DNA of 33,510 nt from Nitrospinaceae bacterium (GCA_029261555.1 JAJDBB010000095.1:1-33510); one strand, 5' to 3'; shown: positions 7,721 to 16,455, counted from the stretch's first letter. A program made the numbers and translations. The notes: a model not told the origin generated them from the sequence alone.

Positions 7721-8043
7721 CCCGGTGGAAACTCCTTGTCCAGTGTTGCTAAATGAAAAATAATCTGATCTTTCTTCTTTGGATTTTTAGCTAGCCAAAA
7801 TAAAAAACTATTTATGTCAACATCAACATGGGAAGAAATTCCGCTCTTTAAAAATCCAAAGTCATCAAAACAAGATATTTCACCCTCAAATAATGCTTCA
7901 TCAATGATGTTAAAAATAAGTGATTGAGTGTGGTTTTTATCAGGGTCGCTCTCGTAATCACCGAATAAAGTCCGAACGATATCTTGGAACCGGATTATTT
8001 CGGGTTGATAATAAAATGGTTCATCATCGAACTCATTTCCCAT
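7708..8043 (-). CDS. Small acidic hypothetical protein
   Basis: 111 residues, acidic, with no signal peptide or membrane span: it opens MGNEFDDEPFYYQPEI and ends LDKEFPPGWPT. The start at 8043 is preferred because GAGG stands about eight bases upstream. An in-frame TTG nine codons earlier is less likely. I do not recognise the family. The end overlaps the start of the next small frame on the same strand, giving a two-gene arrangement of small proteins beside an integrase. That is a common place for defence, immunity or addiction modules, but nothing in the residues shows such a function. Confidence 0.6.
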   Translation of the reverse strand: MGNEFDDEPFYYQPEIIRFQDIVRTLFGDYESDPDKNHTQSLIFNIIDEALFEGEISCFDDFGFLKSGISSHVDVDINSFLFWLAKNPKKKDQIIFHLATLDKEFPPGWPT

Positions 8044-8135
8044 AATCGTTTCCTCACTAAACTTCTTCAATTGATATCAACAGGGCAACCACGTGAAGGT
8101 TTCCGGTCTTTCGAATAGCATATCCTGGAACTGCA

Positions 8136-9399
8136 TTAATTTAGCTTCTGAAACGGTAATATCTTTGCCTTTTCTCCTTTTATAGCACTTCGCAGTTTCC
8201 CATTCCAGGCGAGCATTGCTTGTTTTTTTTCGGAATCGTAAGTGTGGCGATCATAAATGGCCGTGATTTCGGAGTCCGCATGATTCAGAATCTTCTTTAC
8301 TGTCAATCGCGGGATGCCTATTCCAGTTATCAAGCTTGCTGCTGTTCTACGTAAATCGTGTGGCGTGAAATGCCCTATCTCAAAAGTTTGTAAACTTTTC
8401 CGAACAGCATGGTCAACAGCGGGACCTGTGAGCGGATGAAGTCCAGGGGTTCTGGCAAAACCCTTTTTTTTTTGGGCCGAAAGGTGATGGGAATACCCAT
8501 TTTGAATCCTTGGAGGCTTGTTTTGCCTCTGCAAGAATTTCGAGAGCAAGCGGCGACAAAGGAACGCGGTGCGCTTTCTTGTTTTTTGTTTTCCCCCCTG
8601 GCAATTCCCACCAACCCGCGTCGAGATCAAACTCGCTCCATTCAGAATTCAAAACTTCTCCTTTTCGCTGTGCTGAGACCAGCAGGAATTTTAAGGCCAG
8701 TTTCATTTCTGGAACCATAGATACCTTGGAATCTGGCTCTAATCCGGTCCACAAGGCTTTTATTTCATCTTCGGATAGAACTCGTTCTCGGCTCTTTTCT
8801 TTAGTCGGTGCTTGAATGCGAACGCACGGCGAGGACCCTAGAATATCTCTATCCACACTGAAATTGAACATCCGTCGAACGACGGCCAAAGTTCTGTTTG
8901 CGGCCACAGGGGAGCCGCGATCGACAATCTGATCCAAAAGCAAAACGACATCCCGGCGCGTGATATCCTTTGCTTTACGCCGCCCCCAGGCAGAGACGAC
9001 ATCTTTTTGCAGGATTCGCATGTCCTCTTTGTATGATTTTTCAGCTTTGCGTGGTTTTGCCCATTTCTCTAGATATTCATCCGAGAGATCCTTGACCGTA
9101 AAGGCTGTTTTATCGGCCCATAGAATTTCCCTTTTCTCCGCTCCAGGGTCAGTACCCGACTCGACCTGTTCTTTTAATTTAGCGGCCATAGCTCGGGCCT
9201 GAGTAAGACTTGCTTTTGGATAAGGGCCGATAGTGAATATTCGGTTCTTACCATCGAAACGATATTCGAAAAAAAAGGTCCGTCGCCCAGAGGGTTCCAC
9301 GCGGATGCCGAACCCCCTGCCGCCATCTTCGAAGAGAATGTACCGCTTGTCCTTTGCCTTCAGTCCGTTCAATTGGAATTTTGTGAATTTTTTGCCCAT
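8136..9399 (-). pseudogene. P4-type tyrosine integrase, frameshifted at an A10 run
   Basis: The first frame (9399 to 8413) carries an N-terminal arm-binding domain of the DUF4102 type (about 1-90: FGIRV, FTIGPYPKASLTQAR), a core-binding domain, and the start of the catalytic domain with SAQRKGEVL (Arg) and GKTKNKKAHRVPLS (Lys). At the A10 run (8464-8473 on the forward strand) it leaves frame. The adjacent frame then supplies HDLRRTAAS (His, Arg), LNHAD (His) and the Tyr in AIYDRHTY, ending at 8136. One base fewer would give an intact protein of about 420 residues with all six catalytic residues. The gene is read away from a 49-nt tRNA-Lys fragment that begins 175 nt beyond its start codon. 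Slippage at A10 could restore some protein, so I do not call it certainly dead. Confidence 0.85.
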
Positions 9400-9534
9400 A
9401 AGGTATCTGCCTATATAAGTTTCTAACGTATAGGCATTATGGCTGAAATCATCTGACTCGCAAGGAATTACCCGACTCGCTTCGATGTCTAAAAATAGAG
9501 TAAAATTGATGATTTATAAGGAGTAGGGTAGGGG

Positions 9535-9563
9535 TTGACGCTATATTTAAATGAGTTTAATTT
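9535..9563 (+). promoter_or_regulatory. Sigma-70-like promoter before the tRNA fragment
   Basis: TTGACG (9535-9540) and TAATTT (9558-9563) are separated by 17 nt and end ten bases before the partial tRNA-Lys copy. The intact tRNA-Lys has the same architecture, TTGACT-N17-TAATTT. This may be the remnant of a tRNA promoter or a coincidence of AT-rich sequence. Confidence 0.35.
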
Positions 9564-9573
9564 AATGGATGGT

Positions 9574-9622
9574 CTGACTCTTAATCAGTAGGTCCTCGGT
9601 TCGACCCCGAGACGACCCACCA
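9574..9622 (+). repeat. 49-nt copy of the 3' part of tRNA-Lys (candidate att site or decayed tRNA)
   Basis: From the anticodon stem to the encoded CCA, 48 of 49 positions match 13562-13610 of the intact tRNA-Lys; the difference is A at 9615 for G at 13603. The 5' half of the tRNA is absent. P4-type integrases use exactly this part of tRNA genes as the crossover core, and one lies 175 nt away, so an attachment site is the natural reading. The geometry is not that of a simple insertion, however: the fragment is upstream of the intact tRNA rather than downstream. Confidence 0.75.
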
Positions 9623-9636
9623 ACTAAGCTAATGGG

Positions 9637-10078
9637 TTGTGTCCATACGGCACAGGCCATGGCTGGTTCGTCGATGAGACGCCGGAAGCCAATGAAGAAT
9701 TCATTTTAAGCCGCAACGGTTGGGTGGCGAAACCCAATAGCGATGCGTATGGCAAAATGGATCTGCTGACGGCGGTCAGCCATGAGATAGGCCATTATCT
9801 GGGACTGGATCATGATGATGAGACCCCTAACTTCTCGGTGATGAGCGATACCCTGTAGTCGGGTTCCCGGTATGTGGGTGGAAGATATCTACCGGCTTAT
9901 GGAAAAAGATACCCTTCTGAGCAGTGCATTCTTCGCGGTGGGTTCGTCCTTCATGGAAGAGGCGTTGGACTTGACGGGTGAGTCGGAGGATGAAGATGTG
10001 TACACCCTGCTGAATCTGGACGACACTAACGGCCAGAATGGTTCCAGAATCAACTGGAATGGTCGATACACCTATTAA
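9637..10078 (+). pseudogene. C-terminal remnant of a zinc metalloprotease, truncated and shifted
   Basis: The frame from 9637 contains GHGWFVDETP, then MDLLTAVSHEIGHYLGLDHDD and FSVMSDTL. HEIGHxxGxxH is the zinc site of matrixin-like metzincins, and the Met of SVMS is in the Met-turn position. A TAG follows at 9856-9858. A second frame then continues VEDIYRLMEKDTLL to an acidic end at 10078. This looks like the tail of a large secreted or adhesin-type protein. The recognisable part begins immediately after the tRNA-Lys fragment, and no upstream domain is present, so the gene was cut at that junction. Nothing indicates a functional start codon or signal peptide. Confidence 0.6.
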
Positions 10079-10230
10079 AATTGCAGGAACCAAAAACTTT
10101 TTTGGCCACTAGCTGGAAAATAACCACAATTCTCCACAGCGACAGACAGTAAAGGTTGGAAATATTAGGCTCCAGAAAAAACAGCTTTAAAACGGATTAA
10201 GAGTGTATGTCTTTCACCCGCCTGAATTTT

Positions 10231-11028
10231 TCAAGGACGGGGGATTTGATTTTCCAATTTTTTGAATCTTCGTTTTCGCCACAAAAAAATAACCAAAAAC
10301 ATCCCCGGTAGCATCACCCCCCAAATAATAATCGTGGCGATCAAAAGCAATTGGTCTCCCACAGGTTCGGCGTCTCCTGGTTGCTTTGCTAAGCCTTGAG
10401 CGGTGGTTTGGGCCGGAAGGTTGTACGAATCCACCAGGATGGATGATATCAAACCATGAATTTGAGGTGGTTTAGGTTGTTTGTTGGCTAAGGCATCTAG
10501 ATAAGTAATTACCTTCTTTTGATAGGATTCCGGAGTGAGGGATAATATTTTCATCTCAATCCGATCCGTAATATTCTGCAAAATCATTTGGAGATAGGGG
10601 AAATGCATGGTGACGTTAATCTTCCCATTTGTGACTTGACTGGCATCCACTTCCATTAGCAAGTTTATTCTTTTCTTTTCCGCTAACAAAACCAGATCAT
10701 ATGACATTTGGTAATGAAAAACATTTTCCACTCTTTTGAGAAACTTTAGTTGCGTATTTTTAAACTCGATGGTGTGCAGGTCCCGAATGATGATCCGCCC
10801 GGAATTGCTTGATCGAATGCCATTATTTTCAAGGGCTGCGACCAATATGGGGGGGTACTCTAATATTTCAAGGTGCCGTTCGACTCCGGGGACGACTTGA
10901 ACCTGAAATTCGAATACACCAGAAGATTTGCTGTTTTCTGCCAGGGTTGTATTTGGGAAATACAGCCCAAGGCATAATAAAAGCAATAGAAGTAAAACCA
11001 GGTAACCTGATTTTGAAGGATGTAACAT
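10231..11028 (-). CDS. Hypothetical envelope protein with signal and C-terminal membrane span
   Basis: 265 residues. An N-terminal leucine-rich signal (about 9-30, ending NTTLA) is followed by a roughly 190-residue exported region of beta-like character (VFEFQVQVVPGVERHLEI, RIIIRDLHTIEF, KINVTMHFPYLQM). A single span near the C terminus (LLLIATIIIWGVMLPGMFLVIFLW) and a basic tail RKRRFKKLENQ complete it. It should be anchored in the inner membrane with its main domain outside the cytoplasm. I recognise no family. Its ATG lies two bases after the stop of the GT-C-like gene, so the two are almost certainly co-translated and may act together. Confidence 0.7.
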   Translation of the reverse strand: MLHPSKSGYLVLLLLLLLCLGLYFPNTTLAENSKSSGVFEFQVQVVPGVERHLEILEYPPILVAALENNGIRSSNSGRIIIRDLHTIEFKNTQLKFLKRVENVFHYQMSYDLVLLAEKKRINLLMEVDASQVTNGKINVTMHFPYLQMILQNITDRIEMKILSLTPESYQKKVITYLDALANKQPKPPQIHGLISSILVDSYNLPAQTTAQGLAKQPGDAEPVGDQLLLIATIIIWGVMLPGMFLVIFLWRKRRFKKLENQIPRP

Positions 11029-11030
11029 TT

Positions 11031-12767
11031 TTATGGATGCTCAAAGTTAAAATTATTCGAATGATAGGGGCGTCGCCAAGCACCAAATTCACCTGCGATC
11101 CAGAAAGGGAAAATCAGCAACCCACTGATATATAGCGAATAATACATCCGTTCATCAAGATCACCCATGTAAATCGCTACATAAGATAAAGCCGCCCACC
11201 GGGTCAGAGAAAATGCTACTAAAATAATCGTCAGCCATTTCAGTGGAGTGATGGGCTGGCCATCATACCAAGCCAATCTAAATAGAAAAATGCAAAGCCC
11301 AAGAATTAATAGGGCCGGCCCAAGTATCTCAAAGGCACTGGTGAGGATTTTCTTAAATGGGCCAAAGACGCTCTGTTGGATGGGAAGGCAAGCTGGGCCC
11401 ATTGCGGGTGTGCAATTATCGGCATGGGTGTCGGAAGTGATTACCTGAAACATGCGTAAATAGTCTTTTGGAACATGCTCTGTTCTGGGGCGGCCCTCAG
11501 GGAGAATCAAAGTAGGTTTGAAAATACTACCGACAGCACGGATGGCTTCTTGCGCCAGCGCTCGGGTCCAACGAAACTCAAAGGGCGGGAAAAACCCGGA
11601 GTCGAGTTTTCCGCATGTAAGCTTTCCTGTCTGACAAGCGGCTAATATGGCCGTACTCAATTGACGAAAATAGGCCTGAGATTGGGTCGGGCCGAGAGTC
11701 TCTTCAAAAACGGCCCCTTTTATCCAAAACACCATATGACCGTTATTCCATTCAGTGCAAAGCCCAAACCGGGTACAAGGATAGGTCCCGGGTCCGGGCC
11801 TCGGGAGCCTATCGATCATCGGTGCTGCCTCCGGCACGGCTGTTCTAATGCTTGCCAGCCTGTCTTGCGAGACCCAAACATACCGGTTATCCCTTTTGGA
11901 TTCTACGCTCCTAATGACTCTTATCAGTTTTGGAAATTCACCCTCAGTCAAGTCGTGGATTAATCTAAGGCCGTAATGTTTTTCCGAAAAGGACCGCGCA
12001 GAGGTATTCCCAATCCAAGTCAATATAAAAGGAAGAAGAATGAAAGTCAGAAGCCGGATCGCCCCGGACAGGGATTTTACCGAGTGGCGAATTTTGCCAT
12101 TTGAAATAACCAAACACATGAGAATAAAAACCGGAAGGTAAAGCAGAACGCCATCTTCCCGGACAAGTAGCCCAAATGCAAACGCTACGGATAATACCCC
12201 CATATGAATGAAAGATAATTTATCTTTATGTAATTCCTGCAGGATGAAAAGAATAGCCCCTAAAATAAAAATAAATAAAGAAATCGAAAGAGGCGCTCGT
12301 ATAATTCTGTACCATTCGATGCTCAGGGTGATCGGATTTAAAAGATAAAGGGTGAATACGATGATGAGTAATGGCTTGTTAGGTATTTCCCTTTTGATGG
12401 CAGATAGAAAATAAACACCTGCACAACAATAAAGTAGAAGGATATTTTCGAGATAGGATAGACCAGTCAGGGTTTGGGCCGCCAGAAAAAAAGAAAACCC
12501 CGGCAATTTGACCAAAATGGGATTTGAGTATGCTCCGAACGTGCCATCCATTAATAGGTGAAACGCGCGACTGATATACAAGGCATCATCATGGATCAAA
12601 AATTTTTTATAAACTTCCATGTCCCAGGTGAGGAGGAAACGAAAGCCGATCAAGACAAAGATGGTCACCCAAAACCAAACTTCATTTGATACCCTAAAAT
12701 TCAAGGTTAGGGGCATCTTTTTTGGGGATTGTGTTGGGGATTGTGGTTGAGTTTCTATCAGGGGCAT
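11031..12767 (-). CDS. Polytopic membrane protein, GT-C glycosyltransferase-like
   Basis: 578 residues with roughly ten membrane spans. After the first span comes IHDDALYISRAFHLLMDG, then a hydrophobic stretch around NPILVKLPGFSFFLAAQ. An acidic pair in the first outer loop followed by an aromatic helix is the usual pattern of GT-C enzymes that use lipid-phosphate sugars (PMT/ArnT class). A large soluble insert of about 220 residues (about 275-495, with several Cys) separates the N-terminal spans from the last ones. I infer transfer of a sugar to an envelope acceptor, but no motif settles donor or acceptor. It is the first gene of a two-gene unit with the single-span protein. A 7-bp inverted repeat (12813-12819 with 12831-12837) lies upstream. 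Confidence 0.55.
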   Translation of the reverse strand: MPLIETQPQSPTQSPKKMPLTLNFRVSNEVWFWVTIFVLIGFRFLLTWDMEVYKKFLIHDDALYISRAFHLLMDGTFGAYSNPILVKLPGFSFFLAAQTLTGLSYLENILLLYCCAGVYFLSAIKREIPNKPLLIIVFTLYLLNPITLSIEWYRIIRAPLSISLFIFILGAILFILQELHKDKLSFIHMGVLSVAFAFGLLVREDGVLLYLPVFILMCLVISNGKIRHSVKSLSGAIRLLTFILLPFILTWIGNTSARSFSEKHYGLRLIHDLTEGEFPKLIRVIRSVESKRDNRYVWVSQDRLASIRTAVPEAAPMIDRLPRPGPGTYPCTRFGLCTEWNNGHMVFWIKGAVFEETLGPTQSQAYFRQLSTAILAACQTGKLTCGKLDSGFFPPFEFRWTRALAQEAIRAVGSIFKPTLILPEGRPRTEHVPKDYLRMFQVITSDTHADNCTPAMGPACLPIQQSVFGPFKKILTSAFEILGPALLILGLCIFLFRLAWYDGQPITPLKWLTIILVAFSLTRWAALSYVAIYMGDLDERMYYSLYISGLLIFPFWIAGEFGAWRRPYHSNNFNFEHP

Positions 12768-13150
12768 GTAGGGTACGGAGGTTTTTTTAAAAAGTATAAA
12801 ATTGCATTAATCGCTCTCTTAGGAAAAAGGAGAGAGCAGAGCTTCAGGACAGTTATTCTATCATGAAAAGCAAACTATTTTTGAGTCAGGTTTGGGTCGG
12901 GATTTTGCCCTGTTGTGTTTTCCAGCGGCTTCTTCCCAAAAAACTACTTCTTGATCTAAATAGTCTGAGATTTCCCATATGAACATCAAAATTCATAGAA
13001 AGCCGTTCTGACAAGGTAAATCTTCTATTGAGATCAAAAATTTTCATTGAATTTGTTCCGGGGTTAAGGTTACTTCGTACCTGATATGCTCTGCATAGGG
13101 TCCCAGTCCGAGTTGATGATCGCAGGAGTGATGAATAGATCATAGATATC

Positions 13151-13327
13151 TGTTTCGCTAAGCTCTTTTTCGGCCTGATGGGATTGGGATTCCTGACGGA
13201 TATCGTGCAGATCCGGATTGACCGAAGCAAAGCGTTCTTTTATTTATTTGCCTCGCTGATTCTTGGGGGCCTGTGCAACTTCATCGCCATGGGACAGATG
13301 AAGGTGTTGAATTTTTTTATCGGTTAA
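13151..13327 (+). pseudogene. Fragment of a small membrane protein, TM2-like
   Basis: The frame reads FAKLFFGLMGLGFLTDIVQI, then a short charged IRIDRSKA and a second hydrophobic helix FFYLFASLILGGLCNF, ending at TAA. The pattern of two short helices with G-LGFLTDIVQI resembles TM2-domain proteins, where G-G-IWW-ID-I is typical. There is no good start codon or ribosome site, and a TAG lies a few codons upstream, so it is probably a 5'-truncated remnant. The assignment is weak. Confidence 0.3.
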
Positions 13328-13472
13328 GAGTTCCAAACTGCTGGTGGTTTTATCAGGAGTGCACATTCTGTTTATATAATGAGTATATTTTTCACGGTAT
13401 CCGGGATAAAAGGGACGCTCATTTTAGGAGGGGTGACGGGGAGGACAAAGGAGAATGGAAAGGGAGGTTATA

Positions 13473-13501
13473 TTGACTCCGCCTTGGGAGCATGCTAATT
13501 T
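13473..13501 (+). promoter_or_regulatory. Sigma-70 promoter of tRNA-Lys
   Basis: TTGACT (13473-13478) and TAATTT (13496-13501) with a 17-nt spacer. A start about seven bases further would leave a leader of about 27 nt before the mature tRNA at 13535. Confidence 0.55.
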
Positions 13502-13534
13502 ACGTTCCATTAATAATGGGATAATTAAAAAGGT

Positions 13535-13610
13535 GGGCCGTTAGCTCAACTGGTAGAGCAACTGACTCTTAATCAGTAGGTCCTCGGTTCGACCCCGAGA
13601 CGGCCCACCA
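13535..13610 (+). tRNA. tRNA-Lys (anticodon CTT)
   Basis: 76 nt including an encoded CCA. The acceptor stem GGGCCGT pairs with ACGGCCC over seven base pairs. The D arm is GCTC/GAGC. The anticodon stem ACTGA/TCAGT closes the loop CTCTTAA with anticodon CTT, reading AAG. The T arm CTCGG/CCGAG holds TTCGACC. All arms pair, so the gene looks functional. Its last 49 nt are duplicated at 9574-9622. A promoter and an intrinsic terminator bracket it. Confidence 0.97.
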
Positions 13611-13619
13611 ATTATATAG

Positions 13620-13651
13620 GGACTTATGGATTGCCTCCATAGGTCCTTTTT
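13620..13651 (+). terminator. Intrinsic terminator of tRNA-Lys
   Basis: GGAC (13620) plus TATGGA (13625-13630) pairs with TCCATA (13636-13641) plus GTCC (13643-13646) across a TTGCC loop, with one T-G wobble inside the stem. Five T follow. It lies nine bases after the CCA end. The following 13652-13824 shows nothing further that I can support. Confidence 0.75.
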
Positions 13652-13824
13652 CTTTGGGCTAGCAGTGGGGTTAGCGTTGAGTGCCTTTTCTCTTTAAGTG
13701 TTTTATCCATTCTAAGGTTTTTCTTCCAAAATTGAACCGTTTGATAAATATTTTTCAATCGACTATCCTGAATTAAGTATCTGAATAATATTTAATCTTC
13801 CGCCGCGATTCAATGTAAATAAAA

Positions 13825-16455
13825 ATGGATAAATTGAAGTCGATTATTCCCGCAGATGTATTGGCAGTGACCCAGGACCGGGTTGTTCGAAACGCCGCTT
13901 CCGGGGATTATTATTTCCTGAAGCAGGGCGGTGGCGTCACTCTCGGGGATTCTCCCAGGGGCCGGTTCGTTTACGGATTTGATGGCTTCACCTTATGGTG
14001 CCAGGCCGATGGCTATATCTATGCATCCAATGGACTGCATCAGCTGTTCTCCGTCACCAAAGAGGGGGATGAACCCTCGATCGCCTTTTTTCTCGACGTG
14101 GGAGGTAAGGTTGTCTCTCTATTGCCGGTCCCTTTTCTGGCCGACGGTGCGCAACGTTACACGGTGTCCGCCATCCATGCGACCTACTATTTTACGGAAT
14201 GGGAGGATATCACCACCACCGTACGTGTGACGACCAGCCCCACGAATCAATTGCTTTTTTCGTTGTTCGTTTCATCCAAGAAACCTCGTCAAAATTGCCG
14301 CCTGTTAACCTATTGTTCGCCGTATGAAAAAAACGAATTGGGGAAATCGGATGAAGATCGCTGGTTTCTGACTACCAAAGCAACCAACCGGATCAAGCCG
14401 GACGGAAAATCGAGACTCCTGTTTCCTCCTTGTTCTGTCACCGTCTTCGAAGATCCAGATCGATTCACATCGCTCACGCATCAATCTCTTCTCCGCGGGG
14501 CCTGTGTTTGGACTCCCGGAATCAAATTTCAGGGATATGAAAATACCACCTCACGAAAAGAGTTTGTCGGCGGTACGAACAGAAATTTGAATAATCCCGT
14601 TGCTTTTGAGAGGCTGCATTTCCCCAAGCAACGGTCTGAAACGGTCTTTAATGATAAGGGAATATTTGCCAATGCGTTTTTTTTTGGGGCCGAGGAAAAC
14701 TCAACCCTGCGCCTTGATTACATCTACCAGAGTGTATCTAACCCAAAGGATTTGAAAAAACTCGCCAGTGAGCCAGTAACTACTGTGCTTGTGGATACGG
14801 CTGTGCAGGAAGTTGCGGATGAAAACACGAAACATCTGAGTTCTCTGAAAATAGAAGGCTCATTTGATCAAAAGGACTGCGAAATCGATGCTCAGGATTT
14901 TTTTCCATTTTTAATCTCTCTTCAACATCAGGTGGCCATCTGCTCCAAAATTAAAGGCTACATGCAATTGGCTCAACGATCGTTGGTGGGTGTCAGGGAC
15001 GTGTTTCAGGCTTTGGAGGCTTATCTCTATTTTGCTCCGGAAAAAGCCAAAGAAAAAATACTCGAGGCGCTGGGTTATACCTGCTTGAGCGGCCGGAGCC
15101 TGCGGCAGTATCTGCCCGGGAGCCCGATTGCCGACACGCGGGAATTTATCGACCAAGGGCTCTGGGTGATCAAAACAATCGTTGAGTATGTCAAAGCAAC
15201 CGGCGATCAATCCATTCTTACCGAAGAAGTGGGCTACCATGAAATCGTAGAAGACAGCCCTTATATAGGGGCGGTCCGGCCCATTGAAACCCGTGAGACC
15301 GTGCTCCTGCACCTGTTTCGAATACTGGGATATCTTGTCGGGAGTATCAATCCAAAGACCCATTTGTTGATGGCCTTGTATGGAGACTGGAATGATGCCC
15401 TGGACGGCTTGGGTTTTACTGATAAAAAAGGCAGGAAGTTTGGGACAGGCACCACTGTTATGGGAAGCTTGCAGTTGTACCAAAACTGCAAGGACATGAT
15501 TGAACTGCTGAATTTTCTCGACTTGCAAGAGAATCATAAGGAAGAAATCGAACTCTATCAAAAAGCAAAAGATAATCTTTATTCGGGTCTGGTAAACCAT
15601 GCGATCCTGGCTTCTGGTGGCGCAACAAGAGTCGCTCATGGTTTTGGAGACGAAGCAAAATATACCGTAGGAGGACCCAAGGATCCTGATGGAGCTTCCC
15701 GCTATGGATTGACGAGTAACGCTTACTGGATCATCAGCGGCATTCACCATGATGCAAAAATGAAACAGGGTCTCGATCTGTTGCCTTCCATTTTGTCGGT
15801 TTATGAGCAATTGGATGATAAATACGGGTTGAGAACTTTTTATCCGGCCTTTGACCGGGGAACAGAACATTGGTTTGGCCGGATCCCCAGGCTTCCTGAA
15901 GGCACAGCGGAAAATGGAGCGACTTATAATCACGCGACCCTGTTCGGCATTTGGTCTCTGTTTCAGGCGGGTCAGTCCCAAGCCGCATGGAAGCAATTGG
16001 AAAAACTGTTGCCGTTTACCTCCATTCATAACAACTACAATCTCACGCCTTTCGTTATTCCCAATTCATACATTCATAATATTGAAAAAGGACTCGATGG
16101 AGAGTCTATGAACGATTGGCAGACGGGGAGCTCCAATGTCCTGCTTAAAATCCTGATCTGGTATGTCTTCGGGTTTCGACCGGAATTGAACCACTTGATA
16201 ATACAGCCCGATCCCCGGAGTCCCCTGACCCAATTCCGCTACAGTGGAACTTACCAGAATAAAAAGATTGTCATAAGTTACCAGAAAACTTCCGCAGTCA
16301 ATGAGCGGAGTATCCAATTCAACAAAAAACCTCTCAAGCTGTTTAAGGATAACGAATTGAACGCATGGGTGGCCGATCTTCCTTGCCAAAAACTTGGGAA
16401 AGAAAATCAGATCAAAATTTCCGACCCCCTACCTATGGATTATAAGCGTGAATAA
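13825..16455 (+). CDS. GH94-type glycoside phosphorylase (cellobiose/chitobiose phosphorylase-like)
   Basis: 876 residues, the usual GH94 size. The N-terminal beta-sandwich half (about 1-290) begins with a typical substrate-loop segment, GDYYFLKQGGG and YGFDGFTLW. The (alpha/alpha)6 barrel follows from about 390. GDWNDALD (520-527) is the family motif that carries the catalytic acid. ETRETVLLHLFRIL, GWxxG-like WFGRIPRLPEGTAENGATYNHA and WQTGSSNVLLKILIWYVFG are further conserved blocks. These enzymes split beta-linked disaccharides with phosphate to give a sugar 1-phosphate in the cytoplasm, and there is no signal peptide here. Specificity cannot be fixed: cellobiose, chitobiose or another beta-glucoside is possible. 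The stop overlaps the symporter start by 8 nt, which suggests a joint role. Confidence 0.8.
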   Translation: MDKLKSIIPADVLAVTQDRVVRNAASGDYYFLKQGGGVTLGDSPRGRFVYGFDGFTLWCQADGYIYASNGLHQLFSVTKEGDEPSIAFFLDVGGKVVSLLPVPFLADGAQRYTVSAIHATYYFTEWEDITTTVRVTTSPTNQLLFSLFVSSKKPRQNCRLLTYCSPYEKNELGKSDEDRWFLTTKATNRIKPDGKSRLLFPPCSVTVFEDPDRFTSLTHQSLLRGACVWTPGIKFQGYENTTSRKEFVGGTNRNLNNPVAFERLHFPKQRSETVFNDKGIFANAFFFGAEENSTLRLDYIYQSVSNPKDLKKLASEPVTTVLVDTAVQEVADENTKHLSSLKIEGSFDQKDCEIDAQDFFPFLISLQHQVAICSKIKGYMQLAQRSLVGVRDVFQALEAYLYFAPEKAKEKILEALGYTCLSGRSLRQYLPGSPIADTREFIDQGLWVIKTIVEYVKATGDQSILTEEVGYHEIVEDSPYIGAVRPIETRETVLLHLFRILGYLVGSINPKTHLLMALYGDWNDALDGLGFTDKKGRKFGTGTTVMGSLQLYQNCKDMIELLNFLDLQENHKEEIELYQKAKDNLYSGLVNHAILASGGATRVAHGFGDEAKYTVGGPKDPDGASRYGLTSNAYWIISGIHHDAKMKQGLDLLPSILSVYEQLDDKYGLRTFYPAFDRGTEHWFGRIPRLPEGTAENGATYNHATLFGIWSLFQAGQSQAAWKQLEKLLPFTSIHNNYNLTPFVIPNSYIHNIEKGLDGESMNDWQTGSSNVLLKILIWYVFGFRPELNHLIIQPDPRSPLTQFRYSGTYQNKKIVISYQKTSAVNERSIQFNKKPLKLFKDNELNAWVADLPCQKLGKENQIKISDPLPMDYKRE

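Larger units (their letters stand above)
12768..13534. other. Stretch of 767 nt without a convincing intact gene
   Basis: It contains an inverted repeat (GCTCTCT at 12813, AGAGAGC at 12831), a short unsupported plus-strand frame of 39 codons at 12863, a minus-strand frame 12886-13230 whose segment FDLNRRFTLSERLSMNFDVHM weakly resembles the last strands of TonB-dependent receptor barrels, the membrane-like fragment at 13151-13327, and the tRNA promoter at 13473-13501. I read it as decayed sequence next to an integration hotspot. Confidence 0.4.

Noticed and set aside
7464..7763. A 99-codon plus-strand frame after the LysR gene
   Set aside because: It is Cys/Phe-rich and lacks protein-like composition; the minus strand of the same stretch holds the better-supported broken frame and the end of the acidic protein gene.
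12886..13230. A 114-codon minus-strand frame, possible TonB-receptor tail
   Set aside because: The resemblance (FDLNRRFTLSERLSMNF) is too weak, the rest is Arg/Ser-rich, and no neighbouring frame continues it. It is mentioned only in the region note.
13273..13476. A 67-codon plus-strand frame before the tRNA
   Set aside because: Composition is not protein-like (many Arg, Cys, Tyr), it overlaps the membrane-like fragment in another frame, and there is no ribosome site.
14911..16029. A 372-codon minus-strand frame inside the phosphorylase gene
   Set aside because: It is antisense to a clear GH94 gene with full-length conserved blocks, and has no recognisable domain or ribosome site.
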